64,000 nt of DNA from assembly GCA_013127575.1 (NCBI GenBank), contig CP053418.1:1984001-2048000 (forward strand), given 5' to 3'. Below, in pieces: positions 1 through 12,942 of the stretch. The stretch's first letter is position 1. Each line of letters starts with the position of its first letter. The stretch is from Ramlibacter terrae (GTDB taxonomy: Bacteria; Pseudomonadota; Gammaproteobacteria; Burkholderiales; Burkholderiaceae_C). Both the position numbers and the translations under genes were made by a program. Below the pieces are notes generated by a model, which saw nothing but the letters and a program-made list of their open reading frames with translations, searched no databases and was not told the DNA's origin.

Positions 1-1717
1 TTCACCTTCGAGGCCATCCCGCTCGACGACGCCGCCACCTACAAGCTCTTCTCCGACGGCAAGACCGAGGCGGTGTTCCAGTTCGAATCGCGCGGCATGC
101 AGGGCATGTTGCGCGACGCCCGCCCGACGCGGCTGGAAGACCTGATCGCGCTGAACGCGCTGTACCGCCCGGGCCCGATGGACCTGATCCCCAGCTTCGT
201 CGCCCGCAAGCACGGGCGCGAGGACGTCGAGTATCCGCATCCCGCGGTGGCGCAGATGCTCGGCGAGACCTACGGGATCATGGTCTACCAGAGCAGGTGA
301 TGCAGACCGCGCAGATCCGGGCGGCTACTCGCTCGGCGGCGCCGACCTGCTGCGCCGCGCGATGGGCAAGAAGAAGGCCGAGGAGATGGCCGAGCACCGG
401 GAGCGCTTCCGCGCCGGCGCCGACAAGACCCACGGCATCCCGCAGGCCAAGGCCGACGAGATCTTCGACCTGATGGAGAAGTTCGCGGGCTACGGCTTCA
501 ACAAGTCGCACGCCGCCGCGTACTCGCTGCTGGCGTACCACACGGGGTGGCTCAAGGTCCACTACACGGCGGAGTTCTTCTGCGCCAACATGACCGTGGA
601 AATGGACAACACCGACAAGCTCAAGGTGTTGTTCGAGGACGCGCAGAAGAACTTCGGCATCACCTTCGAGCCCCCGGACATCAACCGCGGCACCTACCGC
701 TTCGAGCCGATCTCGGACAAGGCCGTGCGCTACGGGCTCGGCGCCGTCAAGGGCACGGGCCAGCTGGCGGTGGAGGCGATCGTCGCCGGCCGCGCCGACG
801 GCCCGTTCACGAGCCTGTACGACTTCTGCTGCCGCGTCGACCGCACCCGCATCAACAAGCGCACGGTCGAAGCGCTGATCAAGGCCGGCGCCTTCGACAA
901 CCTGCACCGCAACCGCGCGGAGCTGGTGGCTTCCATCGACCGCGCCTTCGACTTCGCCAACGCCTGCGAGGCCAACGCCAACCGGGGCGGCCTGTTCGAC
1001 ATGGGCGACGACTCGCACGGCGCCAGCACGCAGGAGCCCGACCTCGGTCGAGGCCACGCCCGGGGGTGAAGGAGCGGCTGACGCACGAGAAGACGGCCAT
1101 CGGCTTCTATCTCTCGGGCCACCTGTTCGACGAGGTGGAGCGCGAGGTGCGCCGCTTCTGCAAGCGCCGCATCGACGAACTGGTCGACAGCCGCGAGCCG
1201 ATGCTGCTGGCCGGCATCGTCACCGACCTGCGCTTCATCAACGGCCAGCGCGGCAAGCTCGCGCTGTTCAAGCTCGACGACAAGACCGACGTGATCGAGG
1301 CGGCGGCCGACGAGTCGGTGTTCGGCCCGCACCGCGGCTGGTTCAAGGACGACGAGCTGGTGGTCATGATGGCCAAGCTGCAGCCGGACCGTTTCTCGGG
1401 CGGCTTCCGCCTGAACGTGCAGCAGCTCTGGGACCTGGCGACGGCGCGCTGCCGCTTCGGCAAGTACCGGAGGTCGCCGTCAACGGAACGGCGCCGGACA
1501 TCCCGCGGCTGCTGCGCGAGTTCCCGCCCAAGAAAGAGATGTCGGAGCAGGGCGAACTGGTGCGCGGTCTGGGCGTGCGGCTGCTGGTGGAGCGCGACGC
1601 GGCGCGGGTCGCGCTGCAGCTGGGCGAGCAGGCCCGGTTCTTCCCGAGCGATGCGGCGCTGGCCAGCTGGCTGGCGCAAGCGCACGGGGGAAGGCGCAGA
1701 TCGTTTACGAGGGGTGA
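1..1717 (+). CDS. dnaE: DNA polymerase III alpha subunit, C-terminal part
   Basis: Replicative polymerase catalytic subunit. Only the last ~570 residues are in the window, and the gene enters in frame at base 1. Seen: PGPMDLIPSFVARK and GYGFNKSHAAAYSLLAYHT (polymerase fingers region), then KTAIGFYLSGHLFDE leading into the OB-fold and C-terminal tail ending IVYEG-TGA at 1715. The catalytic aspartates lie upstream of the window. The frame breaks at ~289 (YQEQVMQ expected), ~319 (AQILGGYS), ~1041-1064, ~1468 (GKYLEVAV) and ~1690. All but the last, a G run, fall at expected CCAGG/CCTGG sites, so I read one intact gene. The stop abuts the stop of the convergent next gene with no spacer. Confidence 0.95.
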
Positions 1718-2913
1718 CTACTGCACCGCGGCCGCGTCGAACTTCATCCCCGACGTGCGCCACTCCGGGAAGCCGCCGCGGAACCAGTTGACGTTCTTGT
1801 AGCCGGCCTTGAGCGCGGCCTGGCTCGCCTTGAAGCTCTTCCAGCACTCGGGGCCGTTGCACGCGAAGATCAGTTCCGCGTTGCGGTCGCTCCCCAGCTG
1901 CGCCACGTCGAACTTGTCGAGCGCCGCGTCGAAGTCGGCTTCCTTCGGGCTCTTCTCGTGGTACGGCACCAGCTTGGCGCCGGGCACGTGGCCCGCCTTG
2001 AACTCGGCCTCGGTGCGCGTGTCGACGTAGATGGCGCCCGCCTGCAGCAGGAGCGAAACCGCCTTGGCGTCGACCACGTCGGCGCCGGGCAGCGTGCGCG
2101 GGGTGAAGTAGCCGAGCGTGGCGACGTACTTGAAGTCGTCCTTCTTCTGAGCGACCGCTTTCGTGTTCTCGGTGCGCAGCAACTGGGCGAACTGCGGCGA
2201 CTCGCCCAGCGCCTGCATCAGCGCCTCGGCGCCCGGCCGCGCGCCTTCCTTCACCGCGATGCTGAGTCCCGGAACCGGCTTCGACTCCATGATCGCCTTG
2301 ACCGGCTCGCCGGCGGCGACCCAGCGGTCGAAGACGGCCTTCTCCACGGCCACCACGTCGCAGCGCCGCAGGTGCAGGCAGGGCAGCAGCGCGTCCTGGT
2401 AGCGCGTGTCGTAGATCGAAGCGAAGTGGCGCTTGATGGTGGTGTTGGCCGCGTTCAGTTCGCCGCGCACCGGGTAGGTCACCACGCTGTCCTGCAGCGG
2501 CAGGCCCGTGCGCTTGCCGCTCGCCTGCGCCAGCGAGCCGATGGCGCTGTCCTTCGTCGCCACCAGCACGGCCTGGATCGGCTTGTCGATGCCGACCACC
2601 GGCTGGTAGCCGTAGCGCACCGCGCTGCCGACGACGTGGGCCGGCGCGATGAAGATGTCGTGGGTGCCGGCGCGCGTCGCCCCGAGGTCGGCGGTCGCGT
2701 CGTTCGACAGCACGATGTTCATGCCGGCGAACGCCTGCTTGCGCAGCGCCTGCTCCACCGCGGACTTCCACGCCGTGTAGCTCGCGACGCGCGACTGCTC
2801 GCTGCTGTCGCCGGGGTTGACCAGCACGCGCAGCGTGCCCCCGGATTGCGCCGCCGCGGGCAGGGCGGCGGCGAGGGCCGCCACGCCGAAGAAGATGCTG
2901 GTCCGGTGTTCAT
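1718..2913 (-). CDS. PhnD-like periplasmic binding domain fused to rhodanese domain
   Basis: About 398 residues. The ATG at 2913 gives a signal peptide (MNTWTSIFFGVAALAAALPA after restoring a T in a CCTGG at ~2906). Residues ~20-240 resemble PhnD/TAXI-type anion-binding proteins (GTLRVLVNPG start, THDIFIAPAHVVG, ATKDSAIGSL). The C-terminal ~120 residues are a rhodanese module: YVDTRTEAEFKAGHVPGA, then the likely active-site cysteine in FACNGPECWKS. The fold assignment is inferred from motifs. The fusion suggests a periplasmic protein that senses or transfers a sulfur- or oxyanion-containing ligand; the substrate is unknown. There is no linked permease, so it need not be a transporter part. 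Confidence 0.8.
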
Positions 2914-3127
2914 GCCGCGCTCCCGTGTGCGCACCAGTGTCACGAGCGCGGCAAGGCCCTGCCTAGGCAAAAGGCCCTAGCTCTGCGGCAATTTACAAGG
3001 TGTTGCGAAGGTGCTCACTTTTGTGTAGCGCGAAAGCGTTGCTGCGCGGCGGGCGCCGGGGAGCCTCAGTAAGCGCCCTAAGGCTGGGTGAGCAAGCCGC
3101 GCCTGTCGCGTGCGACCAAATCGGCGC

Positions 3128-4036
3128 TCAATCCTTGGGCCGGAACGTGATCACCACCGGCGAGTGCACGCGGCCATCGGTATCGCGGGGCAGCGTCTCG
3201 GTCTTGTCCAGCGCGCGCAGGACGGCTTCGTCCCAGCCCCGGTTGCCGCTCGGCTTGACCAGCCGCTTGCCGACGATGGTGCCGTCCGGCGCCATCCGCA
3301 CTTCGACCTCGGCGGTCGGGTTTCCGGCCACGTCGTCGGAGAACACGATGTTCGGCCGGACGCGGCCGCGCACGCGGCCGGCCCAGCTGGCCGAAGGCCC
3401 GGACGAGACGGCGGCGCTGCCCGTGGACGAAGGCGAGCCGGTGCCGCCCGCCATGCCCTGGATGCGCTTCAGGTTCTCCTCGCGCTGCTTGGCCACGCGC
3501 TGCGCGTCCTGCTCCTCGCGCTTCTTCTTCTGCGCCTCTTCCTTGCGCCTGGCTTCGGCCGCGAGCTTCACCTGCTCGCGCTTCTCGGCTTCCTCTTCGC
3601 GCTTGCGCTCGGCGGCGGCGGCCAACTTGCGGTCCGCCTCGGCCTTGCGCTCGCGCTCCGCCCGGCGGCGTTCGGCCGCTTCGCGCTGCGCCTCTTCGCG
3701 CTCGGCCTTCTCGCGCTTTTCCTTCTCGCGCTCCCGTTCCAGCGCGATCTGCGCATCGCGCTGCACCTGCGGGTCGGGCGCCGGCGGCGCGCGCACGACC
3801 GGCGGCGCGGGCGGGGGCGGCGGCGCGACCACTTCCTTGGGCGCGGCCTGCTGCGGCACCGCCGACCAGAGTTCGGCCTCCGCCGACAGCTCGGTGGAAT
3901 CGCGCTTCCACTGCAGCCCGGTCGTCAGCGCCGCCACCAGCAGCAGGTGCGCCACGACGGCGAGCGCGAACGCCCGCACCAGGCCCGGCTGCTGCGGCGG
4001 CGCGAAGGCGGAGCGGTCGTCGGCCGTGACTTGCAT
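3128..4036 (-). CDS. tolA: TolA, cell-envelope integrity protein
   Basis: 302 residues. An N-terminal transmembrane anchor (FALAVVAHLLLVAALTTGL) is followed by a proline-rich stretch, a long Lys/Glu/Arg/Ala-rich helix (~residues 90-200) and a C-terminal TonB/TolA-like globular domain (VEVRMAPDGTIVGKRLVKPS). It links the TolQR inner-membrane motor to outer-membrane TolB/Pal and is needed for envelope constriction. It is last in ybgC-tolQ-tolR-tolA, four bases after tolR. tolB and pal are not found immediately after it in this window. No frameshift. Confidence 0.95.
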   Translation of the reverse strand: MQVTADDRSAFAPPQQPGLVRAFALAVVAHLLLVAALTTGLQWKRDSTELSAEAELWSAVPQQAAPKEVVAPPPPPAPPVVRAPPAPDPQVQRDAQIALEREREKEKREKAEREEAQREAAERRRAERERKAEADRKLAAAAERKREEEAEKREQVKLAAEARRKEEAQKKKREEQDAQRVAKQREENLKRIQGMAGGTGSPSSTGSAAVSSGPSASWAGRVRGRVRPNIVFSDDVAGNPTAEVEVRMAPDGTIVGKRLVKPSGNRGWDEAVLRALDKTETLPRDTDGRVHSPVVITFRPKD

Positions 4037-4040
4037 GGCG

Positions 4041-4468
4041 CTACTTCGAGAGCTGCACCGAGAGGCCGACGCGTTGCACGCCGGCGCGCTGCAGGGCGTC
4101 CATCACCTTCACCACGGATTCGTACTTGACGTTGCGGTCGGCGCTGATCACCACGGCGGTGCTGCCCGCCGGCTGGCCCTGCTGCGCCTTCAGTACGGCC
4201 GGCGCGATCTCCTTGAGCGGCAGCGAGACCGGCTTGTCGCCGTCCTTCAGCTGCAGGCTCTCGTCCTTGGCCACCAGCACCGGATCACCTTGTCGGGCTG
4301 GCGGGCCGCCTTGCCGACGCTGGGCAGGTCGATCAGGCTGGGCGTGATCAGCGGCGCGGTCACCATGAAGATGATCAGCAGCACCAGCATCACGTCGATG
4401 AACGGGACCATGTTGATCTCGTTCAGCGCGCGCCGGCCGCCGCGGCCGCGGTGGGAGACGGACGCCAT
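4041..4468 (-). CDS. tolR: TolR, Tol-Pal motor subunit
   Basis: ExbD/TolR family, ~142 residues. One N-terminal transmembrane helix carries the conserved channel aspartate in NMVPFIDVMLVLLIIFMV. The periplasmic domain ends RVGLSVQLSK. It couples proton flow through TolQ to TolA. The start overlaps the stop region of tolQ. The frame breaks at ~4281, where the expected DKVILVLVAK requires CCTGG (a T is missing). Confidence 0.95.
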
Positions 4469-4469
4469 G

Positions 4470-5170
4470 TCAGTGGCCCGATGCCGACACGGCCTGCGCG
4501 CCCAGGTTGCGCTGCAGGATGTTGGAGAACTCCTCGATGAAGGTCTCCAGCTTGATCGCCACGCGGTCGATGTCGCGCGCGAAGCGGTTGTACGCGACCA
4601 CCGCCGGGATGGCGGCGAACAGGCCCAGCGCGGTGGCCACCAGCGCTTCGGCGATGCCCGGCGCCACGGTGGCCAGCGTCACCTGCTGCAGGCTGGCCAG
4701 GCCGGTGAAGGCATGCATGATCCCCCACACGGTGCCGAACAGGCCCACGTAAGGCGACGACACGGACGCGACCGAGGCGGGAACGACAGGTTGGTCTCGA
4801 TCACGTCCATCTCGCGCTGGAAGCTCGCGCGCATGGCGCGGCGGGCGCCGTCGAGCAGCGTGGCGGCGTCGGCGATGCGGCGCTCGCGCAGCTTCTGGTA
4901 CTCGCGCATGCCGGAGGCGAAGATGCGCTCCATCGGGCCGGCGAGCTTGGCGTTCTGCGCGGCCGCCGAGAACAGGTCGTTCAGGCTGGTGCCCGACCAG
5001 AACTCGCGCTCGAAATCGTCGTTCATGCGGTTCACGCGCTTGAGCGCGAACAGCTTGCGGAAGATCGCGGCCCAGCTGGTGATGGACACGATCAGCAGCA
5101 GCAGCATGACCAGCTGGACCACGAGGCTGGCGCCGAGCACCAGCTGGAAGATCGACAGGTCTTGGTTCAT
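4470..5170 (-). CDS. tolQ: TolQ, Tol-Pal motor channel
   Basis: MotA/TolQ/ExbB family proton channel, ~233 residues. Three transmembrane helices: [18 protein letters not shown] near the N-terminus, [14 protein letters not shown], and [17 protein letters not shown]. The start ATG at 5170 overlaps the end of ybgC (ATGA-type coupling). The frame breaks at ~4775 inside ETNLSFLASVAS, where CCTGG is expected and CCCG is read. Confidence 0.95.
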
Positions 5171-5577
5171 TCTTTGTTCAGTACTTGCAGGATGTCGGCC
5201 GGGATGCGTCCCGGGCGGAGGGTCTCGGCATCCACCCAGCCGATGCGGATGGTGCCTTCGGCCGGGAGCTCGCCGTCGCGGCGGGCCGTCTGGGCAATTA
5301 TCAAAGAGGCACGGCCTGCCGCTTCGAGCTGGGCCGTAACAAGAAGTTCATCGTCCAGCCGCGCCGGGCGCAGGTAGCGGACCGAAGTTTCGCCCACCAC
5401 GAACATTCCGCCGGTGGCTTCGCGCAGCGCGCGTTGCGAAACGCCCAGCGAGCGCAGCCACTCGGTGCGGGCGCGCTCGAAGAACTTCAGGTAGTTGGCG
5501 TAGAAGACGATGCCGCCCGCGTCGGTGTCTTCCCAGTAGACCCGCAAGGGGCGGGTAAAGACGGCGTGCGTGCTCAT
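5167..5577 (-). CDS. ybgC: YbgC, acyl-CoA thioesterase of the Tol-Pal operon
   Basis: 136-residue hot-dog fold thioesterase. Shows the family motif [20 protein letters not shown] with the catalytic aspartate, and [11 protein letters not shown]. YbgC proteins hydrolyse acyl-CoAs and associate with phospholipid synthesis enzymes at the inner membrane. The start ATG at 5577 overlaps the stop of the upstream aminotransferase (ATGA) and its own stop overlaps tolQ. Confidence 0.93.
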   Translation of the reverse strand: MSTHAVFTRPLRVYWEDTDAGGIVFYANYLKFFERARTEWLRSLGVSQRALREATGGMFVVGETSVRYLRPARLDDELLVTAQLEAAGRASLIIAQTARRDGELPAEGTIRIGWVDAETLRPGRIPADILQVLNKE

Positions 5578-6756
5578 CCCAGCACGGACTTCAGCCGCGC
5601 CGCGGCTTCCTGCAATTGCGCCATGGAATTCGCGGTGGAGAAGCGGACGAAGCGGCTGGTCTCGGCGGCCGAAGTCGCGGCCCGGCGTGACGGCCACGTG
5701 GGCGCGCTTCATCACCTCGAAGGCGAAGTCCCAGCTGCCTTCCACGCCGAGCGTGCGAGCCGCGGCGGTGCAGTCGGCCCAGGCGTAGAAGGCGCCGTCG
5801 GGCACCACCGGCACGGCCGGGCCCATCGCCTGCAACTGCGGGATGAACCAGTCGCGCCGGGCGCGGAACTCCGAGCGGCGGCGCTCGTATTCCGCGATGC
5901 TCTCCGGCTCGAAGCAGGCCAGCGCGGCATGCTGCGCCACCGTGCTCGGGCAGATGAAGAGGTTCTGCGCGAGGCGCTCGACCACCGGCACCAGCGCTTC
6001 CGGCACGACCATCCAGCCGAGGCGCCAGCCGGTCATGTTGAAGTACTTCGAGAAGCTGTTGATGCTGATCACGCTCTCGTCGATCGCCAGCGCCGTGTGG
6101 CCGAAGGTGTCGTCGTAGCTGAGGCCCGGGTAGATCTCGTCCAGCAGCGTGATGCCGCCCTTCGACTGCACGAAGGCATGGATGCGGCGCAGTTCGTCCG
6201 GGTGGATCGAGGTGCCTGTCGGGTTCGACGGCGACGCCAGCAGCACGCCGCGCGTCTTGTCGCCCCAGTGCGCCTCGACCTTCGCGGCGCTGAGCTGGTA
6301 GCGTTCTTCGGCCGTCGTCGGGATCAGCACCGCCGTGCCTTCGGCGGCGCTGACGAAGTGGCGGTTGCACGGATAGCTCGGGTCCGGCATCAGGATTTCG
6401 TCGCCGCTGTCGATCAGCGCCAGGCAGGCGAGCTGCAGCGCCGCCGAAGCGCCCGCAGTAACGACGATGCGGCGCGCCGGCACGTCGACGCCGAAGCGCT
6501 GCGCATACCAGCCGCTGATGCGTTCGCGCAGCGGCTGCAGGCCGGTGGCGTCGGTGTACTGCGTGCGGCCGTCGTGCACCGCGCGCGCCGCGGCTTCCTG
6601 CACCAGCGGCGGCGCGGTGAAGTCCGGCTCGCCGATGTTCAGGAAGATCATCGGCTGCTCGCTGCGCGCCACCTCGCGCGCCAGCTGCGAGGCGGCCTTG
6701 GCCACCTCCATCACGTAGAACGGCTCGATGCGTTCGGCGCGGCGCGAGATCTTCAC
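5574..6756 (-). CDS. PLP-dependent class I/II aminotransferase
   Basis: ~394 residues, fold-type I. Visible: [14 protein letters not shown] near the N-terminus, the PLP-stacking region [15 protein letters not shown], the substrate Asn-Pro in [11 protein letters not shown], the cofactor aspartate/tyrosine stretch [13 protein letters not shown], and the Schiff-base lysine in [15 protein letters not shown]. Most like the alanine/aspartate aminotransferases common next to ybgC-tol in this group; the amino acid substrate cannot be read from sequence. The frame breaks near 5667 (probable CCAGG, two bases lost), after which the C-terminus reads [11 protein letters not shown]...LKSVLG. Starts four bases inside the end of nusB. 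Confidence 0.9.
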
Positions 6757-7228
6757 GAACGCGCCTTTCCGCTGGCCCGGTCCGCCTCCACTTCGACGGG
6801 GCGCAGCCGGGCGCCAGGCCGTTGAGCACGGCGTTCACGTACTTGTGGCCGTCGGTGCCGCCGAACTCCTTGGCCAGCTCGATGCATTCGTTGATGACCA
6901 CGCGCCACGGCACCTCGGCGACGTGCTGGAACTCGTAGGCGCCGATCCACATCACGGCATGCTCGATCGGCGAGATCTCCTCGATCTTGCGATCGAGCAG
7001 CGGCAGGATCAGGGCGTCGAGTTCTGCGGCGTCCTTGATGCAGCCGTGCACCAGTGCATCGAAGTGCACCGAGTCGGCCTTGTGGAAGCCGGACAGGCCG
7101 CGCGTGAACGCGTCGATCGAGGCGGCGTCCTGCTTGCCCACCGGTGCTGGTAGAGCGCCGGACGGCGAACTCGCGGGCGCGGCTGCGGGCCGGCTTGGCG
7201 GAGGTCTTGCGGGGGCTTCGGTGCTCAT
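6753..7228 (-). CDS. nusB: NusB, transcription antitermination factor
   Basis: ~159 residues. Conserved [16 protein letters not shown] near the N-terminus, [33 protein letters not shown] and [14 protein letters not shown] C-terminus (here [11 protein letters not shown]). With NusE it binds boxA RNA during rRNA transcription. The ATG overlaps the ribH stop (ATGA). Several breaks occur (~6799, ~7145, ~7158 and ~7205); the first three match expected CCAGG/CCTGG sites. The N-terminal ~25 residues are therefore less certain than the rest. Confidence 0.92.
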
Positions 7229-7689
7229 GCCACGTCGTCCAGCAGGTTGGCCATCTCGATGGCGACCAGCGCCGCGTCGCGGCCCTTCTCGACCTGCCGC
7301 GCGATCGCCTGTTCCATGTTCTCGGTGGTCAGGATCGCGTTGGCGATCGGCAACTGGTAGTCGAGCGCCACGCGCGTCACGCCGGCCGCCGACTCGTTGG
7401 CCACCAGCTCGAAGTGGTAGGTCTCGCCGCGGATGATGCAGCCCAGCGCGACGAGCGCGTCGTAGCCGCCTTTTTCCGCCATCGCCTGCAGCGCCACCGG
7501 CACTTCGAGCGCGCCGGGCACCACCACGTGGTCGATGTTCTTCTCCTGCACGCCGCGCGCCAGCAGTTCGTCCCAGCACGCCTTCGCCAGCGTGTTGGTC
7601 ACGCCCTGGTTGAAGCGCGCCTGCACGATGCCGATCACCAGCTCCTTGCCATCGAGCCGGTCACCGGTCCCTTTGTCTGCTCCGAACAT
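7225..7689 (-). CDS. ribH: 6,7-dimethyl-8-ribityllumazine synthase
   Basis: 154 residues, no frameshift. Joins 3,4-dihydroxy-2-butanone 4-phosphate (made by the neighbouring RibB) to the pyrimidine from RibD to give lumazine. Motifs: [27 protein letters not shown], and the catalytic-histidine region [15 protein letters not shown]. Follows ribBX by 8 bases in the riboflavin operon. Confidence 0.95.
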   Translation of the reverse strand: MFGADKGTGDRLDGKELVIGIVQARFNQGVTNTLAKACWDELLARGVQEKNIDHVVVPGALEVPVALQAMAEKGGYDALVALGCIIRGETYHFELVANESAAGVTRVALDYQLPIANAILTTENMEQAIARQVEKGRDAALVAIEMANLLDDVA

Positions 7690-7697
7690 TGAAATCC

Positions 7698-8829
7698 TCA
7701 AGCGTTGGGGCGGGGCATGAAGCCCGCCACTTCCAGGCCGTAGCCGGCCATGCTGGGCATGCGCCGCGGCGCGCCCATCAGGTTCATGCGTTGCACGCCG
7801 CACTCGCGCAGGATCTGCGCGCCGATGCCGTAGGTGCGCAGGTCCATGCGGCCGCGCTCCGGCGCCTGCGCGGGCACGGCGGTGCCCTCGAACTGTTCGA
7901 GCAACTGCTGCGCCGTCTCGCCGCAATTGAGCAGCACGGCCACGCCGCTGCCGTGCGCCGCGATGTGCTGCAGGCTGGCGTCGAGGCTCCGGGAGTGCAG
8001 CGACCGGTCGAGTTCCAGCGCATCCAGCACCGACAGCGGCTCGTGCACGCGCACCGGCACGGTGGCGTCGGGCGACCATTCACCTTTCACGAGCGCGAGG
8101 TGCAGGCCCTGGCTGGGCTTGTCGCGCCAAGCGTGGGCGACGAACTCGCCGTAGGCCGTGACCAGCGGGCGCTGGCCGACCTTCTCGACCAGGCTTTCGG
8201 TGCGGCTGCGGTAGCCGATCAGGTCGGCGATGGTGCCGATCTTCGCCGTGCTCGGCGGCGAACACCTGCAGGTCCGGCAGGCGGGCCATGGTGCCGTCGT
8301 CCTTCATGATCTCGCAGATCACGGCGGCGGGCGTGAGGCCGGCCATGGCGGCGAGGTCGCAGCCGGCTTCGGTATGGCCGGCGCGCATCAGCACGCCGCC
8401 GTCGACGGCCTGCAGCGGAAAGATGTGGCCGGGCTGCACGAGGTCGGCGGCGCTGGCGTTGCGCGCCACCGCGGCCTGCACGGTGCGGGCGCGGTCGGCC
8501 GCGGAAATGCCGGTGGTGACGCCTTCGGCGGCCTCGATCGAGACGGTGAAGGCGGTGCCCATCTTGGTGCCGTTGCGTGCCACCATCGGCGGCAGCTGCA
8601 GCCGCTCGCAGCGGTCGCGCGTGAGCGTCAGGCAGACCAGGCCGCGGCCGAAGCGGGCCATGAAGTTGATGGCCTCGGGCGTGACATGTTCGGCGGCGAG
8701 CAGCAGGTCGCCTTCGTTCTCGCGGTCTTCCTCGTCGACGAGGATGACCATCCGCCCCGCGCGGATGTCGGCGAGGATCTCTTCGGTGGGGGAAACGGCT
8801 ACAGGGGTGGCTTCGGGGCGCGCGCTCAT
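7698..8829 (-). CDS. ribB: 3,4-dihydroxy-2-butanone 4-phosphate synthase with degenerate RibA domain (RibBX)
   Basis: ~377 residues. N-terminal ~200: complete DHBP synthase with the acidic [11 protein letters not shown] loop, [12 protein letters not shown] and [13 protein letters not shown]-terminal ~175: a GTP cyclohydrolase II-like fold ([20 protein letters not shown]), but the zinc site is gone. Where RibA has RVHSEC...CDC, this protein has [20 protein letters not shown] with no cysteine. This matches the known proteobacterial RibBX variant in which the RibA half is catalytically dead. A separate active ribA should exist elsewhere in the genome. Two bases are missing at ~8245 between the domains; this is not an obvious CCWGG site. 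Confidence 0.92.
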
Positions 8830-8832
8830 CCC

Positions 8833-10943
8833 CTATTGTCGCATCGGGGCGCGCGCCGCCCGGGCGCCGGGCTGGGCCGCCAGCGGCAGCTCCAGCGTGA
8901 AGGTCGCGCCCTTGCCGACGCCTTCGCTCACCACCGTCAGCGAGCCGCCGGGTCCCGCGCCGCCAGCGCGCTGCTGTGCAGGCCGAAGCCGTGGCCGCTG
9001 CGGCGCGTGGTGAACCCGTGCGAGAAGATGCGCGTGAGGTTTTCCGGCGAAATGCCTTCGCCTTCGTCCTGCACCACGAAGCGCAGGCGGTCGGCGGCCG
9101 GGCGATCGATCCGGAGCGTGAGCTGCTGGCCCTGCGTCGCCGCCGTCGACATGGCGGCCTTGGCATTGCTGATCAGGTTCACCGGGATCTGCAGCACGCG
9201 GCCGCGGTCCAGCGGCACGGCCGGCATCGGCTCGAACTCGCGCACCACCGCCACCTGGTGGCGCGCCAGCGCGCTGCCCTGCATGCGCAGCGCATCCTCG
9301 GCCAGTTCGGACGGCAGCACGGGCTCGACCACCTGCTGGCCGGCGGCATGCGACTGCTGGGTGGCCACGATGTCCTTGATGTGGTCGATGCTCTTGATCA
9401 GGCGCGCCAGTTCCTCCGCGATGCCCTTCTGTTCGGCGGCGAGCGCCTGCGCCACGGCATGGAGGTAGCCGGGCAGCAGCTTGCCCTTGGGGTCTTCCGT
9501 GAGGAAGTGGCCGAGGTCGCCGCCATGCTCCTGCAGCAGGGCGAGCGCGCGCGGCAGCCCCGGCAGGCGCGACTTCTGCAACGTGCTGCTGATCACGCTG
9601 GCGGAAATGTTGACGCTGTTGAGGACGTTCCCGACGTTGTGCAGCACGTTGGTCGCGATCTCGGCGCGGCCCGCCTCGCGCGCGGTCGCCACCAGTTGGC
9701 CCTGCGTGTGGCGCAGCGCTTCCGTGATCTCCTCGGCGCGGTTGCGCGCGGCGGCCAGTTCCTCCACCATCCGGCCGCGCGCTTCCAGCAGCTCGTTGCG
9801 CTCCTGCTGCGCCGCCAGCGCCTGCTCGGCCCGCTGCCGCTCGTGCTGCTCCAGCAGCAGCACGTCGCGCGCTTCCTCGAGCCGCCGGGTGCGTTCGTGG
9901 ATGTCGCGCTCCACGCGGCCCGGGAAGGCGTGCAGCAGCAGCATGAGGAGGCTCCCCACGGCCAGGCTCAGCCCCAGGATGACGCCCACGTCGCGGCGCC
10001 GCTCCGCGACCGGGCCGCTGATGTCCTGCGCCACCAGCAACTCGCCGAGGCGCTTGCCATCGAGCTCGTAGGGCATGCTGAAGACCTGCAGGTGCCGCCC
10101 GCCGTCCACGCCTTCGAAGTTGCTCGCGCCGCTGCCGGCCGCGTCGCCGCGCAGGTAGTCCGCGACCGGCGCGGGCACCTTCGCGGTGGTGCGGCTGAGG
10201 ACGATGGCCTTCGGGAATTCGTCCCGGGGGATCGGGTGCGCGCTGGCCTTCTGGGTGGCTGCCCAGCGGCCCGCGTCGAAACGCGCCTTGTCGACGGCGA
10301 CGTAGATGTCGGCGCCGATGCCCTGCTTGATCTCGGCCGCGATGTGCTCGAAGTCGACGCCGAGCTCCGGTAGCCGATCAGCTGCCCGTCGACCTTCCAC
10401 GGATAGACCACGCGCAGGGTGAAGCTGCCCAGCGGGCCCTGTTCGTTGGCCCAGAACGGCTTGCCGGTGCGCTCCGCCTCGCGCAGCGTGAAGCGGTCGA
10501 TGCGGTCGCCGTCGTGGTCGGGCGCGTGGACCCGCAGCAGGTTGGTCCGGTTCGGCAGGTGGAAGTAGAAATGCGAGATCCGGTTGCGCTCCAGCAGGCC
10601 CCGGTACATCGGCGTGGCCAGCCGCAGGAGGGCGGCGCGGTCCCGCGCGCGGAAAGCGTCGGCCAGGCCGGCGTCGGCCATGATGAACGCCATCGCCGAG
10701 CGCATGGTCTGGACCTCGTGTTCCGCGTGCTCCTCCAGCAGGCTGGCGACCGAGGCGCCGGTGCGGGCCGCCGTCGTTCGGTTGGCGTCCATCCGCGCCA
10801 GGATCGTCAGGGCGCCGATGGCGCCCACCAGCACGAGCAGGCCCGGGGCCAGCGGCAGCAGCACCCGCATGCGCAGGCCCGATGCCACCCAGCGGGCGTC
10901 GATCCGGGAGTGGGCGAACGTGCTGTCCATGCGCGCCAGGACT

Positions 10944-10957
<14 letters not shown>
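8833..10957 (-). CDS. Membrane sensor histidine kinase with periplasmic sensor domain
   Basis: ~708 residues. Transmembrane helix near residue 35 ([19 protein letters not shown]), a ~270-residue periplasmic double-Cache-like region ([25 protein letters not shown]), a second helix [19 protein letters not shown], a long coiled coil, then a histidine-box of the [17 protein letters not shown] type and an ATPase domain ([31 protein letters not shown]). Ligand unknown. No DNA-binding partner lies beside it. Frames break at ~10372 (IGYLELGVD) and ~8951 (ARDLGGSL), both CCTGG. The start is chosen at ATG 10957; ATG 10930 is possible. Confidence 0.85.
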
Positions 10958-12726
<1,769 letters not shown>

Positions 12727-12942
12727 GGCGATGCGCCGGCTGCCGGGCGAAGGGCTGGCTGGGCGTGGGGGCGATGGGGTCCCGCGGGAGGTGCGGGCGG
12801 GCGGGCCGCCTGCGCGGCCGGGCCCATGGAAAGCGCCGCCGGGCGGGCGGCGCCGGGACCCGCTATCAGGCCAGAACGCGGCGGCGCGTGCTTAGGCGAT
12901 GTGCCGCCCCGCCGCAAGGCATCTTCTTAGACCGGAAGTTTC

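Noticed and set aside
3000..5339. Long plus-strand open frame (779 codons, Ser/Arg/Ala rich) opposite tolA-tolR-tolQ
   Set aside because: It is the antisense of well-supported genes and has the composition expected of shadow frames in very high-GC DNA.
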